A stretch of 64,000 nucleotides of DNA, from positions 124,001 to 188,000 of the forward strand of contig JADBYT010000006.1 of assembly GCA_020402865.1 (NCBI GenBank). The letters are read 5' to 3'. The DNA comes from Bacteroidota bacterium (GTDB taxonomy: Bacteria; Bacteroidota; Bacteroidia; Palsa-965). The notes under the pieces are model-generated. The model did no database searches. It was not told where the DNA came from and saw nothing but the letters and a program-made list of their open reading frames with translations. Shown here piece by piece: positions 34,325 through 41,407 of this stretch; within the stretch, counting starts at the first letter, position 1, and the number at the start of each line of letters is the position of its first letter. The position numbers and the translations under genes were made by a program.

Positions 34325-34837
34325 GTGAAAGCGATGAAAGGCGTAATACTTTTAGGCAGTTCAAACAGCAAAGGCGAAACCTTTCAGCTGGCAAGTTACG
34401 TGGCCGGGCAAACCGGCTACCCGATTATTGACCTGAAAGAAAAACACATTCTCCCCTTCGATTACGAATTCAAGAACCGCCACGACGACTTTCTTCCGTT
34501 AATCAAAGAAATCGTATCCGGTTACGAACTGATCATTTTCGCCACGCCGGTTTACTGGTACACCATGAGCGGTACGATGAAGATTTTTTTCGACCGGATT
34601 TCCGATTGCCTGAAAACCGAAAAAGAAACCGGAAGAAAACTGCGGGGCATGAAAATGGCCGTGCTCAGCTGCGGATCTGACGATGAGTTGAAAGACGGAT
34701 TCCACATGCCGTTTATTGAAAGCGCCAATTACCTGAGTATGCAATACATGGGCAATGTGCATGGCTGGATTGAAAACGACACCATACCAGACACGGTAAA
34801 GAAAAACCTCGACAATTTTATTCAAAAAATTGCCTGA
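34325..34837 (+). CDS. Flavodoxin-fold NAD(P)H oxidoreductase
   Basis: A 170-residue FMN-dependent reductase. GVILLGSSNSKGETFQLASYV forms the phosphate-binding loop for FMN, IIFATPVYWYTMSGTMKIFFDR contacts the isoalloxazine ring, and AVLSCGSDDE closes the fold, as in NADPH-dependent FMN reductase/flavodoxin-2-like proteins. The substrate is unknown. A start at the fourth codon (34334) is also possible. The stop TGA is followed directly by the ATG of the arylamine N-acetyltransferase, so both are in one operon, perhaps acting on xenobiotic amines or quinones (inference). Confidence 0.88.
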   Translation: MKAMKGVILLGSSNSKGETFQLASYVAGQTGYPIIDLKEKHILPFDYEFKNRHDDFLPLIKEIVSGYELIIFATPVYWYTMSGTMKIFFDRISDCLKTEKETGRKLRGMKMAVLSCGSDDELKDGFHMPFIESANYLSMQYMGNVHGWIENDTIPDTVKKNLDNFIQKIA

Positions 34838-35596
34838 ATGGATTTCCGCAAGTACCTGGAACGGATTTGTGTGGATACCCGCCCTGAAGCCACAAAAGAC
34901 GTATTGTTCAGGCTTCAGAAAAACCACCTGCTGCACATTCCGTTCGAAAATTTAGATATCCACTACGGCATACCCATTGTGCTGGACACGGCCCGCATGT
35001 TCACCAAACTCATCATAAACAACCGCGGCGGGTTTTGCTACGAACTTAACTCACTGTTTTGCGCGCTACTCACGCACATTGGTTTTGATGCCCGTTTAGT
35101 GTCGGGCAAAGTACATGTGGAAGCCGAACGTTATGGCCCTGAATTCGACCACATGGCCATTGTGGTGCAGTTGGAAAACAAGTGGTATCTGGTGGATGCC
35201 GGCTTTGGAAAATTTTCTTCCGCACCGCTTGAGCTCACTCACGGACTTTTGCAGGAAGATGAAAACGGCGTATTTGTAATTGAGCAACTGAATGCCGAAG
35301 ACTTCAAAGTGAGTCGGATTGAAAATGCAGTAAACACGCCGGAGTATATTTTCAGTATGCGGGAGCAGCCGCTGAATGCGTTTGAAGACATGTGCCGTTA
35401 TCACCAGTCAAGCTCCAAATCGCATTTCACAAAAAACAAGCTGGTCACAATTGCCACCGCATCCGGGCGCGTTACGCTTACCGATACTTCGTACAAAATT
35501 ACCCGCCACGGGCATACGAAAACTGTTGTTTTTGAAGGGAGTGAATTTGAGTATCATCTCCGGCAGCTTTTTGGGATGCAGGTTGTGAGGGGGTAG
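34838..35596 (+). CDS. Arylamine N-acetyltransferase
   Basis: A 252-residue NAT family enzyme that moves acetyl groups from acetyl-CoA to arylamines or hydrazines. The catalytic triad is visible: Cys67 in NNRGGFCYELNSLF, His105 in PEFDHMAIVV, and Asp120 in WYLVDAGFGKF. The N-terminal IPFENLDIHYG is also typical. The length is normal for bacterial NATs. It abuts the flavodoxin-fold reductase gene with no spacer. Transcription seems to end in the G/T-rich gap that follows. Confidence 0.95.
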   Translation: MDFRKYLERICVDTRPEATKDVLFRLQKNHLLHIPFENLDIHYGIPIVLDTARMFTKLIINNRGGFCYELNSLFCALLTHIGFDARLVSGKVHVEAERYGPEFDHMAIVVQLENKWYLVDAGFGKFSSAPLELTHGLLQEDENGVFVIEQLNAEDFKVSRIENAVNTPEYIFSMREQPLNAFEDMCRYHQSSSKSHFTKNKLVTIATASGRVTLTDTSYKITRHGHTKTVVFEGSEFEYHLRQLFGMQVVRG

Positions 35597-35933
35597 GTTG
35601 GCTGTGTTTTTTTGGGTAATGTGTTGGGGGGGCGAGTGATATGTATTGATATTGTTTTGTGTGCACGGCTCCCATTTTTGGGTGCGGTGCTTTTTTGTGT
35701 GTGTTTGTTGGGGTAGTGTTGTTCTTTGATGTGGAATGCGCGGGCTTTGATCTGTGAGTCCGGATATGCGTATATTGTATAGCTATGGGCTGGATAGTTG
35801 TTTTACGTAATATGCGTAAAAGATATTCCTAATGGGATATTGTAATGTATGTCAATAGCTTGATGCTGTAATTTTTCCAGATTAAATAATTTAGTGGGTT
35901 GCGTATATTTGAGTGTTATGGTGCATTTAAAGA
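35597..35933. other. G/T-rich gap on the left flank of the small AT-rich cassette
   Basis: This is 337 bases without a gene. The first half is G/T-rich on the plus strand with a G7 run near 35625, T-runs and GTGTGT-type stretches. The second half becomes AT-rich (GCGTATATTGTATAG). The shift mirrors the left flank of the SIR2 island (19242-19400). No promoter was confidently found. Confidence 0.4.
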
Positions 35934-36362
35934 ATGACAGAAACAGAAGAAAAATATCTACCGACTGAAATCTTACAAAAGGCAATTGTAAGTGGAAAGG
36001 AATATGGTTGGAAACGAACGGACTTTAAGGAAGTAGTTGACAAGGCAGTAGAAGTCGGACTTGGAATTATTGGCGGACAAGTTCAATTTAAACTTCCAGA
36101 CGGAACTTGTGAACTCTATTGGCACAAATATGACACGACAGAAAGAAAAACAGGAGAAAGTTGGAAAGAATACTGTCAGCGGACTAAAGCCGAATGTATA
36201 AATCAATTTGAAAAACTCCCGGCTGACAGCGAATTAGTAAAAGAAGGTATCGAAAGCTTTGACTTTTTAAAAGAGAAAAGTAAAACTGACGCAATCCTCA
36301 AAAACTTTTTGATTTTCATTCTTTACTTCACCGACCTTGAAACAGAATTAGAAAATGAGTGA
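35934..36362 (+). CDS. Hypothetical protein of an AT-rich two-gene cassette
   Basis: A 142-residue cytoplasmic protein, unrecognised by name. It has a compact N-terminal domain (ILQKAIVSGKEYGWKRTDFKEVVDKAVEVGLGIIGGQVQF) followed by LPDGTCELYWHKYD and a helical C-terminal half. Its composition is much more AT- and Lys/Glu-rich than its neighbours, suggesting acquisition. It overlaps the next gene by 8 bp, so the two form an operon. The two-gene unit resembles accessory small-gene pairs of Bacteroidota, possibly immunity or defence related, but nothing in the sequence proves this. Confidence 0.65.
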   Translation: MTETEEKYLPTEILQKAIVSGKEYGWKRTDFKEVVDKAVEVGLGIIGGQVQFKLPDGTCELYWHKYDTTERKTGESWKEYCQRTKAECINQFEKLPADSELVKEGIESFDFLKEKSKTDAILKNFLIFILYFTDLETELENE

Positions 36363-36588
36363 CGAAAAAGTAATTATCGAATTGACTAAGAACGAAGCAA
36401 TTGTTTTATTCGAATTTCTCGGCAGATTTAATGAGAATGACGGCTTGAGCAAATTTGAAGACCAATCAGAACAAAAAGTGCTTTGGGACATTGAACGTAT
36501 TTTAGAAAAACAATTATCCGAACCTTTCAGGGCTGACTATGGAGAAATTGTGGCTAAAGCAAGAGAACAAGTGAGGGATAAAGAATGA
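36355..36588 (+). CDS. Small acidic hypothetical protein, 77 aa
   Basis: A 77-residue helical, acidic protein. The pattern ELTKNEAIVLFEFLGRFNEND, EDQSEQKVLWDIERILEKQL and a closing VAKAREQVRD recurs in small accessory proteins of many bacteria; no function is known to me. It overlaps the 142-aa gene by 8 bp, and its AT-rich composition matches. The two are probably produced together and may interact. Confidence 0.65.
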   Translation: MSDEKVIIELTKNEAIVLFEFLGRFNENDGLSKFEDQSEQKVLWDIERILEKQLSEPFRADYGEIVAKAREQVRDKE

Positions 36589-36902
36589 AAACTTACCATA
36601 ACACGGGTTTTGCGTAAGGCGGGGTGTCGTGCAAATTTGGAGCTATGTGCTTCTATTCAAGTTCAGTGGTGGTTGACTGTTTTGTGCCCTGAAATCTCGC
36701 ACGAAAACCAAGCGACAAACCGTTCATACAGCTCAAACTTATGCCTGGCGAAATTTCCGTGTAATGCGTTTTTTGCCTTCCGTTCTTCTGTCAAAAGCCG
36801 GCAATTGCAGATTTATACCTGTCGGAAATGACCCTTGTTTTTTCGCGTTCACAGCTTTGCTGTTCTATGTGTAAACCGTACGTTTGAACAAACAACCACA
36901 TC
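36589..36902. other. Gene-free right flank of the small cassette
   Basis: This is 314 bases with no supported gene. It starts with CATAACACGGGTTTTGCGTA just after the cassette stop, followed by GGCGGGGTG, and then returns to host-like composition. No terminator or repeat boundary could be defined. Confidence 0.35.
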
Positions 36903-37322
36903 ATGGCACACATCAATCCGCACATCAATTTCAGCGGCAACGCAGAAGAAGCATTTAACTTTTACAAATCAGTTTTTGGTGGTGAATTCACAAATATTAT
37001 CCGCTTCAGAGAAATTGCCAGTGCCGAATTTCAGGTGCCGGAAAAAGAGGCCGACAAGCTGATGAACATTGCATTACCCATTGGCGGCAACCTGCTTATC
37101 GGGAATGATGTGCCTGAATTTATGGGCACTGTAAACCTGAACGAACACCGCAGCAAAATTTCAATCAGCGCCGAAAGCAAAGCCGAAGCGGAAAAATTGT
37201 ACAACGGCCTTTCGGCTGGCGGCGAAGTAGAAATTCCGCTTATGCAAAGTCCCGACGGATCTTACTTTGCCATGTTCCGCGATAAATACGGCATTGAATG
37301 GATGGTGAATTTAGAGGCTTAA
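36903..37322 (+). CDS. VOC/PhnB-like protein
   Basis: A 139-residue protein of the vicinal oxygen chelate superfamily, PhnB (DUF899-like/3-demethylubiquinone) branch. It has INPHINFSGNAEEAFNFYKSVFGGEF at the N-terminus and a second beta-alpha-beta half with SAESKAEAEKLYNGLSAGG and YFAMFRDKYGIEWMVN. Such proteins are usually dimeric; many lack a known reaction. It is monocistronic and host-like in composition, downstream of the AT-rich cassette. Confidence 0.87.
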   Translation: MAHINPHINFSGNAEEAFNFYKSVFGGEFTNIIRFREIASAEFQVPEKEADKLMNIALPIGGNLLIGNDVPEFMGTVNLNEHRSKISISAESKAEAEKLYNGLSAGGEVEIPLMQSPDGSYFAMFRDKYGIEWMVNLEA

Positions 37323-37400
37323 CCGCGCAAAACCTTCACAGCAGGATGGCCGACTTTCACACCACATCATTACGCTTACTTTGCTGTGCTTCAAACGCCC

Positions 37401-37751
37401 CTACCCAATCATCTCCATCTTCCTGAAATAATCCACCACCGCCTCGCGCATCAGTTTATGCTGCTGTGCGGGTTTTAAATGTGGCAGTTTAGCCGTGGGG
37501 CTCCAGTGCGGCCAGCCGTCGGCGTCGGTGCCGTCGAAAAGGTAATAGCCGTAGGGTTCCAGCAGCGTGCAAATGGCAATGTGCATGACTTCCAGCTTCT
37601 GGTCTTTCGAAAATTTCCGGTAGCCTTTGCCCAATTCCTGCACGCCTATAATAAAGAGAATGGCCTGCAAATCAAGATCGCCGCCAAACTGGGGTTCCAA
37701 CGCGGTAAGCACCTGCTGCCATTGCTGTTCAAGTTCTTCGTCGTGAAGCAT
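37401..37751 (-). CDS. Conserved hypothetical protein, 116 aa
   Basis: The start at MLHDEELEQQW is chosen because a perfect TACCTTTG promoter element ends 4 bases upstream. The in-frame ATG at 37781 would lie upstream of that promoter. The protein is helical and acidic, with LDLQAILFIIGVQELGKGYRKFSKDQKLEVMHIAI and YYLFDGTDADGWPHW, and has no signal peptide. I recognise the style of a small conserved Bacteroidota cytoplasmic family without a function. It is divergent from the CvpA-like gene. Confidence 0.75.
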   Translation of the reverse strand: MLHDEELEQQWQQVLTALEPQFGGDLDLQAILFIIGVQELGKGYRKFSKDQKLEVMHIAICTLLEPYGYYLFDGTDADGWPHWSPTAKLPHLKPAQQHKLMREAVVDYFRKMEMIG

Positions 37752-37755
37752 GGTG

Positions 37756-37763
37756 CAAAGGTA
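37756..37763 (-). promoter_or_regulatory. Predicted -7 element deciding the 37751 start
   Basis: The minus strand reads TACCTTTG, a perfect TAnnTTTG, directly before the ATG at 37751. The transcript would be nearly leaderless. Confidence 0.5.
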
Positions 37764-37847
37764 AGCGGCTGTGCTGTTCACAGTGTGCTGCTGAAAACAT
37801 TAATTCCGCGCAAACCCCGGCAAAGCAGCATCGGCTTATTTTCGGGC

Positions 37848-38423
37848 ATGAATTTTCTGGATCTGCTCATCCTCATTCCGGCCATCTGGGGTTTCTGGCG
37901 TGGTTTTACCAAAGGCGTAATTATGGAAGTAGCTACGCTGGCCGCGTTTTTCATTGGCGTGTGGGGCGGCATTCACCTGTCTGATTCACTCGCGTCTATC
38001 ATTCGCGGGTGGATGGGCTCGCAGTCGGAATACATTCCGCTGGTGGCGTTTGCGCTGGTGTTTGTGGGCATTCTCATGGCCGTGTACGGTGTGGCCAAAT
38101 TAGTGGACCGTGTGGCCGAAAAAGCGGCGCTGAGCATTGTAAACAAAATTGCCGGCGGCGCATTTGGCGGCTTCAAATTTGTACTTATCCTGAGCGTGCT
38201 TTTCTTTGTGCTCGATGCCGTGCAGAAAAGCGTGCCCCTGCTTCCGCCGCAAATCAAGGAAGGTTCGCTGCTCTACGGCCCCGTAGCCAAAGTAGCACCC
38301 GCCGTTATCCCCGGACTCACCGAAAGCAACCTCGGCGAAATGATTCCGAAAAAAGAAGATGTAGAAGTAGATGTGGACGTGAACCTGAAATTGAAAGATT
38401 CCACCAAAAAAGACAGCGAGTAA
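37848..38423 (+). CDS. CvpA family membrane protein
   Basis: The ATG of MNFLDLLILIPAIWGFWRG gives 191 residues. Upstream in-frame sequence overlaps the divergent gene and its promoter. Four TM helices and the CvpA signatures are seen: FLDLLILIPAIWGFWRGFTKGVIME at the start, then LVFVGILMAVYGVAKLVDRVAEKAAL and NKIAGGAFGGFKFVLILSVLF. The C-terminal tail is charged. CvpA-like proteins are inner-membrane proteins linked to envelope homeostasis and, in enterics, colicin V production. A copy of the dispersed repeat follows. Confidence 0.88.
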   Translation: MNFLDLLILIPAIWGFWRGFTKGVIMEVATLAAFFIGVWGGIHLSDSLASIIRGWMGSQSEYIPLVAFALVFVGILMAVYGVAKLVDRVAEKAALSIVNKIAGGAFGGFKFVLILSVLFFVLDAVQKSVPLLPPQIKEGSLLYGPVAKVAPAVIPGLTESNLGEMIPKKEDVEVDVDVNLKLKDSTKKDSE

Positions 38424-38442
38424 CTACTTGATAAAATAAATT

Positions 38443-38583
38443 GGAGCGAACCTGATGGTGCGGTATAATGCCGCTTGGCTCCTGCCTTACGCTACAATGC
38501 AGCCGCAAAAAATACAACTCAAACCACCTTGTTTTTGCGGCTGCATTTCCACTCCAGTCAGGGCTAGAAATTCAAACCACCGG
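38443..38583 (+). repeat. Dispersed intergenic repeat, copy C
   Basis: It starts GGAGCGAACC and has TTGGCTCC. A near-perfect 15-bp hairpin follows, with ATGCAGCCGCAAAAA and TTTTTGCGGCTGCAT arms, then TTTCCACT, GGGCTAGAAATTCAAA and CCGGG. The ordered marks match copies A, B and D, while the hairpin arms differ in sequence and still pair. Confidence 0.65.
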
Positions 38584-38677
38584 GTGCAATAAATAAACAG
38601 TGAAAAGGGAGTGAAGAAACAACTTCCAAGCACACGCCACACAGTGAGTGCGTGCTCAGCCGCTGCCGGAAATACCT

Positions 38678-39205
38678 TTACTTCAGCTTAAACGAATTCA
38701 GAAACCGGTCGGCCTGTGTGTTGAGCAGGCGGCTGTTTTCGGTAAGCACCATTACCGTGTAAATGCGTTTGCCCCGGGCAAATTTGCGTATGCGTGCAAT
38801 ACCGGCATTGTCGCCCACGGTTACGCGGTATTCAAATCCGCTGGCGGCACCGGCTTTTACGGGGCGCACCAGCGTATCCACAAAGCCCGTGCCCACGCCC
38901 CAGGCATACACCTGCACATCGGCGCGGAAAAGCTTTTCGTAATGCGCCGCAAGCTGGCTCAGCGTATCGGTGGTGGTGTATTGCGACACGGCATAATACA
39001 CGTTTGAATCAAGGTGGCCCTGCGGCGGTTCGTAATACACTTTTATGCCTGATACATCGCCTTCCATGGTGGCGGTGTCTTGCGGTGTGCCGGGAAATTC
39101 GGCTGTCCACGCATCGCCTTCAAACACCACACCACCGCTTTGCCCGCACGAGGCAAGCAGCAGCAGCAAAAACGCGGGCAGCAGCAGCAGTTGTTTCATA
39201 CGCAT
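38678..39205 (-). CDS. Lipoprotein of unknown function, 175 aa
   Basis: A 175-residue lipoprotein with signal KQLLLLPAFLLLLLASC (lipobox LASC), then GQSGGVVFEGDAWTAEFPGTP and a mixed alpha/beta domain ending RLLNTQADRFLNSFKLK. The ending resembles the F-x-x-S-F/L motif found in several Bacteroidota lipoproteins. Its function is unknown. Its first ATG overlaps the pgk stop (TGATG), so it is translationally coupled to pgk. A start at the third codon is possible. Confidence 0.78.
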   Translation of the reverse strand: MRMKQLLLLPAFLLLLLASCGQSGGVVFEGDAWTAEFPGTPQDTATMEGDVSGIKVYYEPPQGHLDSNVYYAVSQYTTTDTLSQLAAHYEKLFRADVQVYAWGVGTGFVDTLVRPVKAGAASGFEYRVTVGDNAGIARIRKFARGKRIYTVMVLTENSRLLNTQADRFLNSFKLK

Positions 39206-40413
39206 CAGGCCTGAGCGGGCTCGGCGTTTACAGCATCCACACCGGGCAGTGAGCCGGCTTCAATGTATTCCAGCAGCGCGCCGCCGCCGGTTGATACATA
39301 GCTCACCTTGTCGGCCAGCTTGTATTTGTTTATAGCCGCCACACTGTCGCCGCCGCCAATAAGCGAATACGCGCCCGCAGCCGTAGCCGCCACAATGGCA
39401 TCGGCCGCCGCTTTGGTGCCCTGCGCAAAATTCTCCATCTCAAACACGCCCATGGGGCCGTTCCACAAAATGGTTTTCGATTCGGTAATCACCTTGCTGT
39501 ACAGCTTCCCGGTTTCAGGACCGATATCAAGACCCATCCAGCCGTCGGGAATGGCATTTACGGCGCAGGTCTGGCGGTTGGCGTCGTTGGCAAAATTATC
39601 GGCGCACACGGCGTCAACCGGAATGTAGAGGTTTACGCCTTTGTCTTTTGCGGCCTGCAGAATATTGCGGGCGGTATCCAGCCGGTCATCTTCGCAAAGC
39701 GATTTGCCGATGCTTCCGCCCTGCGCTTTTACAAACGTAAAGGCCATGCCGCCGCCAATAATAATGTTGTCGGCTTTGGCGAGAAGCTGCTCAAGAATGA
39801 GGATTTTGTCCGACACTTTGGCCCCGCCCAGAATGGCGGTAAACGGCTTCTCAGCACCATTAAGCACTTTGCCAATGCCGGCCAGCTCGCCGTGCATCAC
39901 AAAGCCAAAGCATTTGCGGCCGGGGAAATATTTTGCAATCACCGCCGTAGAAGCATGTGCGCGGTGCGCGGTACCAAAAGCATCATTCACATAAAAATCG
40001 CCCAGCTGCGCAAGCTGCTGCGCAAAGGCTTCGTCGCCCTTTTCTTCCTGCTTGTGAAAGCGCAGGTTTTCGAGCAGCAGTACTTCGCCTGACTTGAGTG
40101 CCGCCGCAGCCGTGGTGGCCGCTTGGCCCGTGCAGTCGGTGGCAAAATTCACGTTCACGCCGCCCAGCAGCTGCGAGAGATGCGCCGTGAGGTGTTTGAG
40201 CGAATACTTTTCAGACGGCCCTTCTTTGGGGCGGCCCAGGTGCGACATGAGAATACATGCACCGCCGTCGTTCAGAATTTTCTGAATCGTGGGCACCGCC
40301 GCCCGCATACGCGTATCATCGGTAATGGCAAACGACTCGTTGAGCGGCACGTTAAAATCCACACGAATCAGGACTTTTTTGCCGGCGAAGTTGAAATGAG
40401 CAACGGTTTTCAT
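39205..40413 (-). CDS. pgk: Phosphoglycerate kinase
   Basis: Starting at [23 protein letters not shown] gives 402 residues; the longer open frame upstream runs through the promoter. It catalyses 1,3-bisphosphoglycerate + ADP to 3-phosphoglycerate + ATP in glycolysis. Family motifs are [51 protein letters not shown]-like ([15 protein letters not shown]), [12 protein letters not shown] and the C-terminal [24 protein letters not shown] promoter lies 24 bases upstream. The lipoprotein at 38678 follows with coupling. Confidence 0.97.
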   Translation of the reverse strand: MKTVAHFNFAGKKVLIRVDFNVPLNESFAITDDTRMRAAVPTIQKILNDGGACILMSHLGRPKEGPSEKYSLKHLTAHLSQLLGGVNVNFATDCTGQAATTAAAALKSGEVLLLENLRFHKQEEKGDEAFAQQLAQLGDFYVNDAFGTAHRAHASTAVIAKYFPGRKCFGFVMHGELAGIGKVLNGAEKPFTAILGGAKVSDKILILEQLLAKADNIIIGGGMAFTFVKAQGGSIGKSLCEDDRLDTARNILQAAKDKGVNLYIPVDAVCADNFANDANRQTCAVNAIPDGWMGLDIGPETGKLYSKVITESKTILWNGPMGVFEMENFAQGTKAAADAIVAATAAGAYSLIGGGDSVAAINKYKLADKVSYVSTGGGALLEYIEAGSLPGVDAVNAEPAQA

Positions 40414-40436
40414 GATTTTTTGTCGGAATGAGGCTG

Positions 40437-40444
40437 CAAAAATA
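40437..40444 (-). promoter_or_regulatory. Predicted -7 element for pgk
   Basis: The minus strand reads TATTTTTG, a full match to TAnnTTTG, 23 bases upstream of the pgk ATG. Confidence 0.5.
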
Positions 40445-40491
40445 CAGTTTTCGGCGGCAAAATCATTCCCGCACCCAAAACCAGAGTTGTG

Positions 40492-40499
40492 TATATTCG
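40492..40499 (+). promoter_or_regulatory. Possible -7 element for the proline-rich membrane gene
   Basis: TATATTCG (TAnnTTxG, with C at the variable T position) lies 20 bases before the ATG at 40520 and is divergent from the pgk promoter. Confidence 0.3.
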
Positions 40500-40519
40500 T
40501 TGCAACAACTCGGCTTCCC

Positions 40520-41188
40520 ATGCGCGCATTATACATTATCGGAATCGTATTTGCTTTTTTCTTCATCATTGTAATGGTGGCCGGCACCGCCGGTACCGCC
40601 AGTGAAAAAAGAGGCTACTACAACAGCTACGAACTTTACGAATACGATTACAGCGAACCCGAATACGTGCGCTCAACCGAAATTGCCGTAAGCATTTCGT
40701 TTGTGTATTTCGTGTTTATGTATGTGCTGTACATTCTTTCGCTGGTGCTTGTAAAAACCACAGCGTCCCGCATATTCTCCATTATCGGGTTGTCGCTTAC
40801 ACTGATAATGACGGTGTGGGGCATACTTGTCATGAACAATCCGCGAAGCATTACGTTTGATGAAGTGGGCGGTGCGTGGATTTTGTACGGACTCATTACG
40901 CTGAGCATTGCCATTATTGGCACGGTGCAGGCATTCAGGTATTACAACCTGCAGCGTGCCGCACAAACACCGCAAAGCTGGCCGCCGTATGGTCAGCCCT
41001 ACCCGCCTTATCCGCCGCAGCAGCCCTACGGGCAGGGCTATCCGCCCTACAACCCGCAGCAGTATCCGCCGCAGCCGCCCTACCCGCCGCAACAACCCAA
41101 CTACGGCCAGCCGCCGTATCCGCCGCAGCAAGGACAACCACCTTACCCGCAGCAGCCGCCACCCGGGCAGGCACCCTGGATCAGATAA
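40520..41188 (+). CDS. Four-TM protein with proline/glutamine-rich tail
   Basis: The ATG of [15 protein letters not shown] gives 222 residues. Four TM helices lie at about 3-22, 53-76, 82-102 and 115-135. A tail of about 80 residues follows, made of PPYPPQQP-type repeats with Gly and Gln and ending [10 protein letters not shown]. Such tails are seen on small bacterial membrane proteins and probably are disordered cytoplasmic segments. The family is not recognised. The gene is divergent from pgk and followed by a strong hairpin terminator. Confidence 0.78.
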   Translation: MRALYIIGIVFAFFFIIVMVAGTAGTASEKRGYYNSYELYEYDYSEPEYVRSTEIAVSISFVYFVFMYVLYILSLVLVKTTASRIFSIIGLSLTLIMTVWGILVMNNPRSITFDEVGGAWILYGLITLSIAIIGTVQAFRYYNLQRAAQTPQSWPPYGQPYPPYPPQQPYGQGYPPYNPQQYPPQPPYPPQQPNYGQPPYPPQQGQPPYPQQPPPGQAPWIR

Positions 41189-41190
41189 AC

Positions 41191-41222
41191 AAAAGAGGCA
41201 ACCCGCGCGGGCTGCCTCTTTT
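41191..41222 (+). terminator. Hairpin terminator after the proline-rich membrane gene
   Basis: A 10-bp stem, AAAAGAGGCA pairing with TGCCTCTTTT around a GC-rich loop, starts 3 bases after the stop codon. Confidence 0.8.
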
Positions 41223-41384
41223 AGAGGCTGTTAGGGAATTTTGTTTTGCTTTGATTTTGCAGGATTTATTGCCAGATCGAGGCGGTTTTTGAGTCGATAC
41301 CCGGAGGGTCTCGGCGAAAAAACCAACGAAGAGATGGCAAAAAAGACGCGAAATCATTAAAAAGAAAATTCTCTAACAGCCTCT
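41223..41384. mobile_element. MITE-like inverted-repeat element
   Basis: A 162-bp element with 25-bp terminal inverted repeats differing at two positions (left AGAGGCTGTTAGGGAATTTT and onwards; right arm 41360-41384). Internal nested dyads (GGTTTTT with AAAAAACC) allow folding into one long hairpin. Its core at 41313-41338 is related to that of the 28731-28857 element. It has no ORF, and no target-site duplication could be defined. Confidence 0.68.
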
Positions 41385-41407
41385 TATATTTCAGTCAACT
41401 CAACCAA

